This document shows positions 36,851 through 44,017 of a stretch of DNA of 64,000 bases, in pieces. The notes beneath the pieces are model-generated. The model was not told the DNA's origin, did not search any database, and worked only from the letters and a program-made list of their open reading frames with translations. Within the stretch, counting starts at the first letter, position 1; each line of letters starts with the position of its first letter. The DNA comes from Alkalihalobacillus sp. YIM B00296 (GTDB lineage: Bacteria; Bacillota; Bacilli; Bacillales; Fictibacillaceae): positions 186,001-250,000 of the forward strand of contig NZ_JAIBLJ010000005.1 in the NCBI RefSeq assembly GCF_020179385.1. Direction: 5' to 3'. Both the position numbers and the translations under genes were made by a program.

Positions 36851-37148
36851 TGACTTCCTCACCAATCATCAGCGTCACCAAGTCACCAGCAAATCCCATG
36901 AGGTCCTTTCCAGATGCTTTCGCTTCATCCGTTTTCATCGCTGCTTTCAAAGCATCATGGTCGTCGTAATACATTTCACAAAGAAGGTGGTAATCGCTAG
37001 CTCCCATTGGAGACCCAACGATTTTCGTCACTTCCATTTTACGAAGTCCGGGTATCTTAGCTGTAATCGGTGAATGTGTGTTGAAATAGTGCTCGTCGAA
37101 TTCCTCTTTGTTTTCAGGATTCTTGTACAATGCGATTAATTTTACCAT
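36840..37148 (-). CDS. EthD-family small protein
   Basis: Dimeric alpha-beta barrel protein of 102 aa (KLIALYKNPENKEEFDEHYFNTHSPI, IVGSPMGASDYHLLCEMYYDD). EthD proteins are often encoded in Gram-positive paa clusters, but their role there is unclear; possibly handling of an unstable ring intermediate (inference). Between paaF and paaD, with overlapping or close gene ends. Confidence 0.88.
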   Translation of the reverse strand: MVKLIALYKNPENKEEFDEHYFNTHSPITAKIPGLRKMEVTKIVGSPMGASDYHLLCEMYYDDHDALKAAMKTDEAKASGKDLMGFAGDLVTLMIGEEVNGE

Positions 37149-37165
37149 TATATATACACCCTTTC

Positions 37166-37678
37166 TTATTCGTCGTCGCCGATATTGGCAACGGGTTTCA
37201 TTGCTTCAAATGGATTCTTGCAGCTTCTGCAATAGAGAATGCAGCGACAGGCTGTAGGGCCGAATAGGTTTTCCATCGTCGTATACACTGAGCCGCAGTA
37301 AGGGCACGGGATTTCCCATGGTTCCCCTGGTGTATGATTAGCCGGGGGAGGCGATATCCCGAACTCTTTCAACTGTTCTTTCCCTTGATCGGTGATACGG
37401 TCTGTGGTCCAAATCGGTTTGGATAAAAAGTTGACTTCAACCTCTGAGATCCCTTCAACCTCGATGATGGCATTGACGATATCCCGCTGGATGATGCCAA
37501 GGGCCGGGCAGCCTGTGAATGTAGGCAAGACACCGACTTTCGCCAGAGGTCCTTCCACTTCAACACCTTCAACCATCCCAAGATCCAAAATACTGACAGA
37601 ATCGATTTCTGGATCCTTAACGCCTTGGAGGACATCATAAATCGTGTCTGCCATTTGTTTAGATTCAATTCCAGTCAT
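37166..37678 (-). CDS. paaD: Phenylacetyl-CoA epoxidase maturation subunit PaaD
   Basis: Needed for active PaaABC epoxidase, 170 aa. An N-terminal MIP18/DUF59 iron-sulfur assembly domain (VKDPEIDSVSILDLGMVEGV, FTGCPALGIIQRDI) is followed by a C-terminal zinc-ribbon with four cysteines (CPYCGSVY...CILYCRSC). GGAGGG precedes ATG. A 223-bp repeat-bearing gap separates it from paaC, unlike the tight spacing of the other paa genes. Confidence 0.93.
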   Translation of the reverse strand: MTGIESKQMADTIYDVLQGVKDPEIDSVSILDLGMVEGVEVEGPLAKVGVLPTFTGCPALGIIQRDIVNAIIEVEGISEVEVNFLSKPIWTTDRITDQGKEQLKEFGISPPPANHTPGEPWEIPCPYCGSVYTTMENLFGPTACRCILYCRSCKNPFEAMKPVANIGDDE

Positions 37679-37901
37679 CGTAACCCTCCACTCAGGTTGA
37701 AATTTTTATTTTTGTAGTGAATTGACCTCTACGAAATTCACTCAAATACCCGTAAAAACATACGAATTAGAAACAAGAAGTTCAAGGCACGATGGTTTTG
37801 AGGATCGGAAGTGAAACCGGCTAAAAAGCGTCACATCCTGTGACAACGGCAGTCCCAGCGCACATCCCGTGCGTTACGCCGTTTATCATTCGGATGTTAG
37901 A
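37679..37901. repeat. Repeat-bearing gap inside the paa operon
   Basis: No gene. 37762-37788 matches 49687-49713 at 25 of 27 positions (core AGAAACAAG.AGTTCAAGGC). Two further hairpins follow: GTCACATCCTGTGAC at 37830-37844 and CGCACATCCCGTGCG at 37859-37873, both with an ATCC loop. Looks like a small inserted element between paaD and paaC. Confidence 0.7.
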
Positions 37902-38687
37902 TTACCAGCCAGCAGCAGGATTCGTCTCATACACCTCGGAAAGTGTCGATAAAGCTTGATTAAGGTCTTCGATATGTTCTCCCTGACGGCCATTCCCTTT
38001 CGTCATGCCAAGTTCACCAGGCAAATGTGCTCCGACTTGTTCAAATGTCTTTTCCATATGCGCAAGCCACTTTCTGCGCATTTCCTCTTCGCTTGCGATA
38101 TAGCCTTTACTAATCATTTCTTCTGCAAATGGTCCGAGTGTAAGTACCCCGTCCATCTCGTTCCAGCATCTTTCAATCGCTGCTGTCATACGCCTTTTCG
38201 CCTCATCTGTACTCGTCATCAATTGCTTGAACCATGTCTCCCAATGCATCAAATGATACTGCAGTTCGATCAGCACTTTTGAAGCAGAATCGGTAAGAGG
38301 ATCATAGCTTGATTGTTTCAAAGATTGCATGCGGATTTTTTTATGGACAGAGTAGAAATAGTTCCGTACGACCGCAAAAGCCCAATCAAATTGCGGCTGC
38401 TCAAGGTACGTCCCTTCTCCATTCTTCTCTTCTAAAAGAACCGCATTTCTGAATCTTTCCGGAGCTCTCAGGTGTGACAATTCATCAGCTTTCCCTTCTC
38501 CCAACTCCTCAAGGATGCTGTAAAACTTTACCGCATGCCCCATCATATCCTGATTGATGGAAGAGTAAGCCACATCCTCTTCGATATGAGGAGCCAAGCC
38601 GAGCCATTCAGAGCCGCGGTACGCCAGGATGAAATCATCATCCGCCAAGGAATAGAGAAGTTCCACTAGTGCCTTATCCTGTGCCAT
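37902..38687 (-). CDS. paaC: Phenylacetyl-CoA 1,2-epoxidase subunit PaaC
   Basis: Structural ferritin-like partner of PaaA, 261 aa, all-helical. YRGSEWLGLAPHIEEDVAYSSINQDMMGHA and the later ELQYHLMHWETWF are PaaC landmarks; several carboxylate/His pairs of the diiron site are changed relative to PaaA. It starts at a TAATG junction with paaB (1-nt overlap). Confidence 0.93.
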   Translation of the reverse strand: MAQDKALVELLYSLADDDFILAYRGSEWLGLAPHIEEDVAYSSINQDMMGHAVKFYSILEELGEGKADELSHLRAPERFRNAVLLEEKNGEGTYLEQPQFDWAFAVVRNYFYSVHKKIRMQSLKQSSYDPLTDSASKVLIELQYHLMHWETWFKQLMTSTDEAKRRMTAAIERCWNEMDGVLTLGPFAEEMISKGYIASEEEMRRKWLAHMEKTFEQVGAHLPGELGMTKGNGRQGEHIEDLNQALSTLSEVYETNPAAGW

Positions 38688-39037
38688 TACTCTTTTCCTC
38701 CCTTGCTGTTGCTAAGTAAGCTTTGTTCTGTGAATTGTTCTTGTTGGTAGTTACGCCATTTTTTCTTTAGATATCCGTATCCCCTGGTTTCCCGATACTC
38801 TTTATTATTCAGCCGCTTCAACATTTCACGTTCCTCTTGGGTCGTCATACGGATGTCATCTCTCTTCGCCACCCAAATGTCAGCTACAGGTTCACGGCGG
38901 AAGAAGTTTTCCCGCGCCATGATCAAAGCCATCTCTTCATTGGGAGCTAGAAGACTGAACTGGTGCTGTAACGGGCTTTTATCTGTCTTTTTACTGAATA
39001 CTTCATACACACTGTAAAAACCGTCTTTTTGGCTCAT
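38687..39037 (-). CDS. paaB: Phenylacetyl-CoA 1,2-epoxidase subunit PaaB
   Basis: Small bridging subunit of the epoxidase, 116 aa (FYSVYEVFSKKTDKSPLQHQ, NFFRREPVADIWV). The start at 39037 has GAGGAGGGG close upstream; the longer frame would run into paaA. Followed directly by paaC. Confidence 0.92.
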   Translation of the reverse strand: MSQKDGFYSVYEVFSKKTDKSPLQHQFSLLAPNEEMALIMARENFFRREPVADIWVAKRDDIRMTTQEEREMLKRLNNKEYRETRGYGYLKKKWRNYQQEQFTEQSLLSNSKGGKE

Positions 39038-39057
39038 GGTTTCCCCTCCTCGTCCGT

Positions 39058-40026
39058 CTAAACTGCCTTCGATGTTGGATTCAAGGCCTCGCGCACCCAT
39101 GCATTGCTATCGTAAGAAATCTTGCGAAGCTCAAGTCTCTCCTTCGATTGCGGACCATTCCCAGTGACGATTTCCTTGAATTCATTCCAATCAGGATCTT
39201 GATAGACCCACAGCCCTTGTTCTTCATCAAAATGGATCGTCTCATCTGGAATCGTCAGGCCAAGGGACCAGATTCTAGGAACGTATTTAGTGAAAAACTC
39301 CTGGCGAAGCTCTTCATTCGTCTTCTCCCGGATTTTGTATCTTATGTTCTTGTCAACGTGGGACGTTGATGCATTTTCCTTGCTCTTCGGCCCAAAGAAC
39401 ATCAGGAGTGCTGTCCACCAGCGGTTAAGGGCATCTTGGAGCAATTCGCGTTGTTCAGGCGTGCCTTCTGCCAGTGCCATGATGATACTTTCACCGTGCT
39501 GGGCATGGAAAACCTCCTCGGCACAAATCCGCTTCAATGCTCGTGCATATGGACCGTAAGAAGAGTCGAGCATCATGCTTTGCGAAATGATTGCTGCTCC
39601 ATCGACCAGCCATGCAATGATTCCTGCGTCCCCCCATGTAGGCGCTTTCATATGGAACACATTATGAAACTTCAATTTTCCAGAAAACAGATTTTGCATA
39701 ATGTCTTCTCGATTCATGCCAAGGGGTTCCATCAAGTCTTCCGCTACCCGGAGCAATAGCTGGCCATGGCCCATTTCATCTTGTACCTTCGCCATGATCG
39801 CCAGTTTACGATGTAAAGATGGTGCTTTCGGTACCCATTCCTTTTCTGGAAGCGCTCCCATAATTTCGCTGATTCCATGCATGGAAATCAAACGAATCAA
39901 AGATTGTCGGTAATCATCAGGCATCCAATCCTTCGGTTCGATCTTCTCTCCTGCGTCGATCCTGTTCAAGAAGTGTTCATACTTCTCTTCTTCAGTCAAC
40001 TGATCGAATGATTTTTCGATAGTCAT
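39058..40026 (-). CDS. paaA: Phenylacetyl-CoA 1,2-epoxidase catalytic subunit PaaA
   Basis: Diiron monooxygenase subunit that epoxidises phenylacetyl-CoA, 322 aa. Ligand motifs of the ferritin-like bundle are visible: KVQDEMGHGQLL (ExxH) and CAEEVFHAQHGE (ExxH). AAGGTG precedes ATG. First gene of the paaABC-D transcript; its promoter carries the palindromic operator. The usual reductase partner PaaE is not in the window. Confidence 0.95.
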   Translation of the reverse strand: MTIEKSFDQLTEEEKYEHFLNRIDAGEKIEPKDWMPDDYRQSLIRLISMHGISEIMGALPEKEWVPKAPSLHRKLAIMAKVQDEMGHGQLLLRVAEDLMEPLGMNREDIMQNLFSGKLKFHNVFHMKAPTWGDAGIIAWLVDGAAIISQSMMLDSSYGPYARALKRICAEEVFHAQHGESIIMALAEGTPEQRELLQDALNRWWTALLMFFGPKSKENASTSHVDKNIRYKIREKTNEELRQEFFTKYVPRIWSLGLTIPDETIHFDEEQGLWVYQDPDWNEFKEIVTGNGPQSKERLELRKISYDSNAWVREALNPTSKAV

Positions 40027-40049
40027 CTATTATCACCTTCTGAATATTA

Positions 40050-40093
40050 CGTTTATTTAACGTCATTATAAATTATCGTTATAAATAATTCAA
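40050..40093 (-). promoter_or_regulatory. paaA promoter with palindromic operator
   Basis: Minus strand: TTGAAT (40088-40093), 17 bp, TATAAT (40065-40070), then 2 nt and CGTTAAATAAACG (40050-40062). The same 13-mer at the same distance from the -10 occurs at 22231-22251. A related half (CGTTATAAATAA-like) lies in the spacer. Confidence 0.75.
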
Positions 40094-40119
40094 TCCTTTT
40101 ACTGGCTTCGTAAAATAAT

Positions 40120-41451
40120 TTACTTCTGTAATACCTTCTCTTTCCTGAGATCAACGATTCTGACAGCCTTTCCTTCCGAGCGAGGAATGGAGTCTGGTTC
40201 CATGATCTTCACCTGGATGGAGACGAGGCAGTTCGATTTGATCCGGTGCTGAATCCACCTCCTCAATTCTTCCATATCAAGGTGCTCCATATCCCCTGAA
40301 CATTTGTCAAAAGTAGCCACATTGACCTCCACCTGCAATTCGATATTGTCCATCGTTCCGTTCTTTTTCAAAAGGATTTGATAATGCGGGACCAATTCTT
40401 CAACCTGAAGCAAGCAATTCTCGAGCTCAGAAGGAAACACATTCACGCCACGGATGATCAGCATATCATCGATCCGTCCCTTCACCCGTGACATTCGGAC
40501 GGAAGTTCTGCCGCATTTACAAGTTTCACGATTGAGCGCGGCGATATCTCCTGTACGGTAACGGATGATTGGAAATGCTTCCTTCGTCAGGCTCGTGAAG
40601 ACAAGCTCGCCATACTCTCCATCTCTTACCGGCTCCAGCGTTTCTGGGTCGATTACTTCTACGTGGAAATGATCGTCGGCAATATGTAAACCGTCTTGAG
40701 CTTCGTGACATTCGATTGCCACTCCTGGACCGATGATCTCGCTGAGTCCATAAATATCGATCGCTTTGATATCGAGTTTCTTTTCAAGCGTCTGCCTCAT
40801 TTCTTCCGACCAGGGCTCCGCTCCGAAAATGCCGTATTCAAGACTTTTCTTTCGCGGGTCTTCCCCCATCTTTTCCATCGTTTCCGCAATGTTAAGGACA
40901 TAGGATGGTGTGCCACAAATAACCTGAGGCTGGAAATCCTCAATCAGAAGGATTTGACGAGCTGTATTCCCGCCGGAAATCGGAACAGTAACCATTCCTA
41001 GCTGCTCTGAGCCATAATGAAGGCCTAAGCCTCCAGTGAACAATCCATACCCGTATGCATTATGCAATACATTTCCTGGTTCTCCGCCAGCTGCAGCAAT
41101 GGAACGGGCTACAACCTCACTCCAGACCTCGATATCACCTTTCGAATAACCAACGACCGTCGGTTTTCCGCTTGTCCCGGAGGAAGCATGAAGACGAACC
41201 ATTTCTCTCTGGTCGACAGCACAAAGGCCGAATGGATAATGATCCCGCAGATCCTTCTTTATCGTAAAAGGGAGTTTCTTCAAATCTTCAAGACTTTGGA
41301 CATTGTCTGGTGTCACGTTCTTTTCATCGAATTTTTCTTTATAAAAGGGTACGTTCTGATAGACAGTACGGACGGTTTTTTGCAGCCTTTCAAGCTGAAG
41401 CTTTTCTTTGTCTTGCTTGTTCATCGTTTCTTTTTCCACATTATAAATCAT
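40120..41451 (-). CDS. paaK: Phenylacetate-CoA ligase
   Basis: Activates phenylacetate with ATP and CoA, 443 aa, ANL superfamily. LHASSGTSGKPTVVGYSKGD (P-loop, about residues 90-110), IYGLSEIIGPGVAIECHEAQDG, YRTGDIAAL, SRVKGRIDDMLIIRGVNVFPSELE are diagnostic for PaaK. The start at 41451 follows AAGGAGGGG. It has its own promoter with a cre-like spacer. With phenylalanine as substrate the pathway could bypass it, since the 2-oxoacid dehydrogenase would make the CoA ester directly. Confidence 0.94.
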   Translation of the reverse strand: MIYNVEKETMNKQDKEKLQLERLQKTVRTVYQNVPFYKEKFDEKNVTPDNVQSLEDLKKLPFTIKKDLRDHYPFGLCAVDQREMVRLHASSGTSGKPTVVGYSKGDIEVWSEVVARSIAAAGGEPGNVLHNAYGYGLFTGGLGLHYGSEQLGMVTVPISGGNTARQILLIEDFQPQVICGTPSYVLNIAETMEKMGEDPRKKSLEYGIFGAEPWSEEMRQTLEKKLDIKAIDIYGLSEIIGPGVAIECHEAQDGLHIADDHFHVEVIDPETLEPVRDGEYGELVFTSLTKEAFPIIRYRTGDIAALNRETCKCGRTSVRMSRVKGRIDDMLIIRGVNVFPSELENCLLQVEELVPHYQILLKKNGTMDNIELQVEVNVATFDKCSGDMEHLDMEELRRWIQHRIKSNCLVSIQVKIMEPDSIPRSEGKAVRIVDLRKEKVLQK

Positions 41452-41509
41452 CTTACCCCTCCTTATATAACGAAAAAATCTCGATACATAATAAATATGG
41501 TATATAAAA

Positions 41510-41538
41510 ATAGTATAAGGAAAGCGCTTTCTTGTCAA
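41510..41538 (-). promoter_or_regulatory. paaK promoter with cre-like box
   Basis: Minus strand TTGACA (41533-41538), 17-bp spacer, TACTAT (41510-41515). The spacer contains AGAAAGCGCTTTCC, a palindromic CcpA-type sequence, so catabolite repression is expected. No CGTTAAATAAACG copy is present here. Confidence 0.75.
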
Positions 41539-41637
41539 TTTTCAGATAATTGATTTTAGCGGAAATCAATGATTTATTATTCGTTTTCTACTGCTGTATC
41601 TCTTTTGGACCGAATTCCTTACATCAAAAACTAATAA

Positions 41638-41785
41638 AAGCAAAAACACCCTGGTTAACCACGAAGGGCACTGGAAGTCTGACGAGAAGGCTCGAACCAA
41701 ACAAAGTTCGGTTCTGCGTACCTAAATCAATGTGTGGACCGCCGCAGAAGGTCTGAAGTGATCCAAGTGGTTGGGCGGTGGAGCT
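41638..41785. repeat. Dispersed structured element, copy B (core only)
   Basis: Matches copies A and C from ACCCTGGTTAACCACGAAGG to GTGGTTGGGCGGTGGAGCT, with a ~17-bp deletion in the middle and no tail. The AACCAC/GTGGTT and CGAG/CTCG helices are kept, the hairpin loop is changed (AAGG), and the outer helix has one A-C mismatch. It is the most decayed copy. Confidence 0.85.
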
Positions 41786-41786
41786 G

Positions 41787-41828
41787 GACAATCAAAAGAA
41801 CAGCCTTGCAGCTGCTCTCTTGATTGTC
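41787..41828. other. Perfect-ended hairpin, no T run
   Basis: GACAATCAA (41787-41795) pairs with TTGATTGTC (41820-41828), continuing inward to GAACAGC/GCTGCTC with two mismatches. It abuts copy B. There is no U-tract on either strand, so it is unlikely to be an intrinsic terminator. Confidence 0.6.
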
Positions 41829-41937
41829 TGGCGACGTTACAAGATGTACTGACTTCGACACTTACCACGCGTGTTAGCTGCACTTCCGTATTCGACCTGC
41901 GGCTATTGATTATTCATCATTACTCCTTGTTTTTTGA

Positions 41938-42037
41938 GTTGTTAGGATAAATGTAAAGTTGTTGAGATAATTTCCGAGTTGTCAGGATAATTCCAAAGTT
42001 GTAGATTTTCCCCTTTAGTTGTCGGGATAATGCCATG
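41938..42037. repeat. Array of five 20-bp units
   Basis: Units start at 41938, 41958, 41978, 41998 and 42018, each exactly 20 bp, beginning GTTGT and mostly continuing ..GGATAA or ..GAGATAA before a variable end; the fourth unit is divergent. Same type as 22976-23035 in reverse orientation. It lies between two copies of the structured element. Confidence 0.85.
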
Positions 42038-42130
42038 CACCATAGCACCTTACCCTGTTCAACATGTATTTCAGACGCTTTGATTCTATTTTCTTGGTCT
42101 ATTCAGCCATTTTTGACTTGTAAATCACAA

Positions 42131-42418
42131 AGAAAAGCGAAAACACCCTGGTTAACCACGAAGGGCACTGGAAGTCCGACGAGGAGGCTCGAACCAACAA
42201 AGTTCGGTTCTGCGTGGGCAAACACTTCGACCTAAATCAATGTGTCGACCGCCGCAGGAGGACTGAAGTGATCCTGGTGGTTAGGTGGTGGAGCTAGACA
42301 TCACTTCACCGCAACTAAAATTTTTACACTTTCTTATCCGTTAAAGAAGAATTGGCAAAAGCCAAACCTGTGGGGTGACGGTTGAGCCTTAGTTGAACTT
42401 ATACTTTCTTATAGTATA
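42131..42418. repeat. Dispersed structured element, copy C (with tail)
   Basis: Core 42143-42297 resembles copy A including the long imperfect stem (AACCAC/GTGGTT, CACT/AGTG, AGTCC/GGACT). The outer helix is CACC/GGTG where copy A has CGCC/GGCG, a compensatory A-T for G-C change. The tail matches copy A, including the small hairpin repeat (TTGGC-AAAA-GCCAA at 42352) and TTATACTTTCTTAT. Confidence 0.85.
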
Positions 42419-42423
42419 AAAAA

Positions 42424-42446
42424 ACTCCCTTTCATCAAAAAGGGAG
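42424..42446 (-). terminator. Terminator of the 110-aa gene
   Basis: CTCCCTTT (42425-42432) pairs with AAAGGGAG (42439-42446); TTTTTTTATA follows on the minus strand. Confidence 0.85.
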
Positions 42447-42453
42447 CTGATCT

Positions 42454-42786
42454 TTAAAAATAAGGATATGGGTAATAAGGATATGGGCGATAATAAGGAA
42501 CAAGCGATAATGCAGCTAATGCTGCTAATGGCAACAAGAGGCCTCCGAACCTTCTGAACCTTGGCTGCCTCGTATCATTTCGATCGTAAGATTCCGGTTC
42601 CATCATCTCAGGCACGAAAAGTTCTACTTTATCCTTTTTCACACCCATGACGATTGCGTCGAATTTCTTGCCGTCCTTCGTTTCAACCAAAACATGGTAT
42701 TGTTTATATTGTTTACATTTGTCGTACATGTGTCTTACCCGGTCATCGTCTCGGATCGATTCGTCATAATGTTGTTCTGACATCAT
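42454..42786 (-). CDS. Hypothetical protein with C-terminal hydrophobic and Pro/Tyr-rich tail
   Basis: A 110-aa protein. Residues 30-60 read like a small beta-barrel (YHVLVETKDGKKFDAIVMGV, KDKVELFVPE), similar to LSm-like or YhzB-type Bacillus proteins. A hydrophobic stretch GGLLLPLAALAALSLV follows, then the tail YYRPYPYYPYPYF. Such Tyr/Pro-rich tails occur in spore-associated proteins, but I cannot assign it. AAAGGGGATG precedes the start; its own terminator follows. Confidence 0.78.
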   Translation of the reverse strand: MMSEQHYDESIRDDDRVRHMYDKCKQYKQYHVLVETKDGKKFDAIVMGVKKDKVELFVPEMMEPESYDRNDTRQPRFRRFGGLLLPLAALAALSLVPYYRPYPYYPYPYF

Positions 42787-42856
42787 TCATCATCCCCTTT
42801 CTCACAATGCCATGATATTCACCCAGAAGATTGATGTGCCTATTTTTAAAAAAAAC

Positions 42857-42888
42857 GTTAAAAAAAGCACCTACCCTTGTAGATGCTT
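42857..42888 (-). terminator. Terminator of lplJ
   Basis: AAGCACCTA (42865-42873) pairs with TAGATGCTT (42880-42888) with one G-U; T7 tail on the minus strand. Confidence 0.85.
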
Positions 42889-42901
42889 CCATGTTTATTA
42901 A

Positions 42902-43897
42902 TTAATGAACCAATTGTAAAAACTGCTCCCTCGTAATTTTTCCTAAGTAATGGCTGATGTCTAGATCGGCCAATGCTTTTTTGATGTCTTCATAATCATA
43001 TCGTACACCGATCAGACGCAACTCGATATCCTCCACATCTCCAACGCCAAAAAAATCGCCATAGATCTTACATGCCTGGATCGTATTTTTCACAACGTCC
43101 AAACGGATATCCAATTGACCTGCACCCTCAAAACGATGAGAATGCTTCACATTGAATTTAGGTGACTTTCCATAGTTCCAATCCCAGTTCTGATAACGTT
43201 CTGCTGAAATTTTACGAATGCTGTCCCAATCGTCTTCAGTCAGTCGATATTGAGGTATCACTTTTTCGTCTTCAAACAGATATCGAAGCAGAGTTTCTTT
43301 GAATTGCTCTGTCGTCATGTCTTGGTCAAGGTGCTCACGGATATTCGTTACCCGGCTCCGGATCGATTTGATACCTTTTGATTTGATTTTATCCATATTC
43401 ACATTCAATGCAGAAACGACATTCTCAATTTGCGAGTCAAACATAAGTGTACCGTGGCTAAACATCCGTCCTTTTGTCGAAAACTGGGCATTCCCCGATA
43501 TTTTCTTGCCATCGACGAGAATATCGTTCCGCCCGCTCAACTCCGCTGGAACGCCTAGCCTGTGGAGAGCTTTGATGACGGGTTCTGTTAATTTTTTAAA
43601 ATCATGGAAGCTGTTGCCATCATCTTTCGTGATGAAACTGAAATTCAAGTTCCCATGATCATGATAGACCGCGCCGCCACCGGATAGTCTTCTGACTACG
43701 TGTATTCCATTTTTCCTCACATACTCCGAATTGATTTCTTCCACCGTATTCTGGTTTTTTCCGATAATGATCGATGGTTCGTTGATATAAAATAATAAAT
43801 AAGTATCATTAATGTCCAAGTGTTTCAGTGCATATTCTTCAATGGCCAGATTCACTCTTGGATCTGTGATGTTTTCGTTATCAATAAAAAGTAACAT
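42902..43897 (-). CDS. lplJ: Lipoate-protein ligase
   Basis: Attaches lipoate (ATP-dependent) to E2 and GcvH lipoyl domains, 331 aa, the same length as B. subtilis LplJ. Lipoyl-AMP site RRLSGGGAVYHDHGNLNFSF (about residues 70-90), lysine in GKKISGNAQFSTKGRMFSHGTLMF, and a C-terminal accessory domain. The start at 43897 is set by AGGAGGACAAGG. Next to yhfI as in B. subtilis. It can supply the lipoylated E2 encoded at 17167-18429. Confidence 0.94.
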   Translation of the reverse strand: MLLFIDNENITDPRVNLAIEEYALKHLDINDTYLLFYINEPSIIIGKNQNTVEEINSEYVRKNGIHVVRRLSGGGAVYHDHGNLNFSFITKDDGNSFHDFKKLTEPVIKALHRLGVPAELSGRNDILVDGKKISGNAQFSTKGRMFSHGTLMFDSQIENVVSALNVNMDKIKSKGIKSIRSRVTNIREHLDQDMTTEQFKETLLRYLFEDEKVIPQYRLTEDDWDSIRKISAERYQNWDWNYGKSPKFNVKHSHRFEGAGQLDIRLDVVKNTIQACKIYGDFFGVGDVEDIELRLIGVRYDYEDIKKALADLDISHYLGKITREQFLQLVH

Positions 43898-43938
43898 CCT
43901 TGTCCTCCTGAATTTGATAAACTTACTTGCTTTATCTT

Positions 43939-44001
43939 TTACCAATATTTTCGGCCTGTTTACCAATATTTTTACGTCATTTACCAATATTTGCAGTACC
44001 T
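43939..44001. repeat. Array of three 21-bp units
   Basis: Units at 43939, 43960 and 43981, each exactly 21 bp: constant TTTACCAATATTT plus 8 variable bases; a partial TTTAC follows. It lies between yhfI and lplJ, just upstream of the lplJ start. Confidence 0.85.
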
Positions 44002-44017
44002 TTACACAAAAAGGATA

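Noticed and set aside
41787-41828. Intrinsic terminator
   Set aside because: Strong stem but no U-tract on either strand.
41938-42037. CRISPR-like array
   Set aside because: Units are 20 bp end to end with no separate spacers, imperfect, and no cas genes are present.
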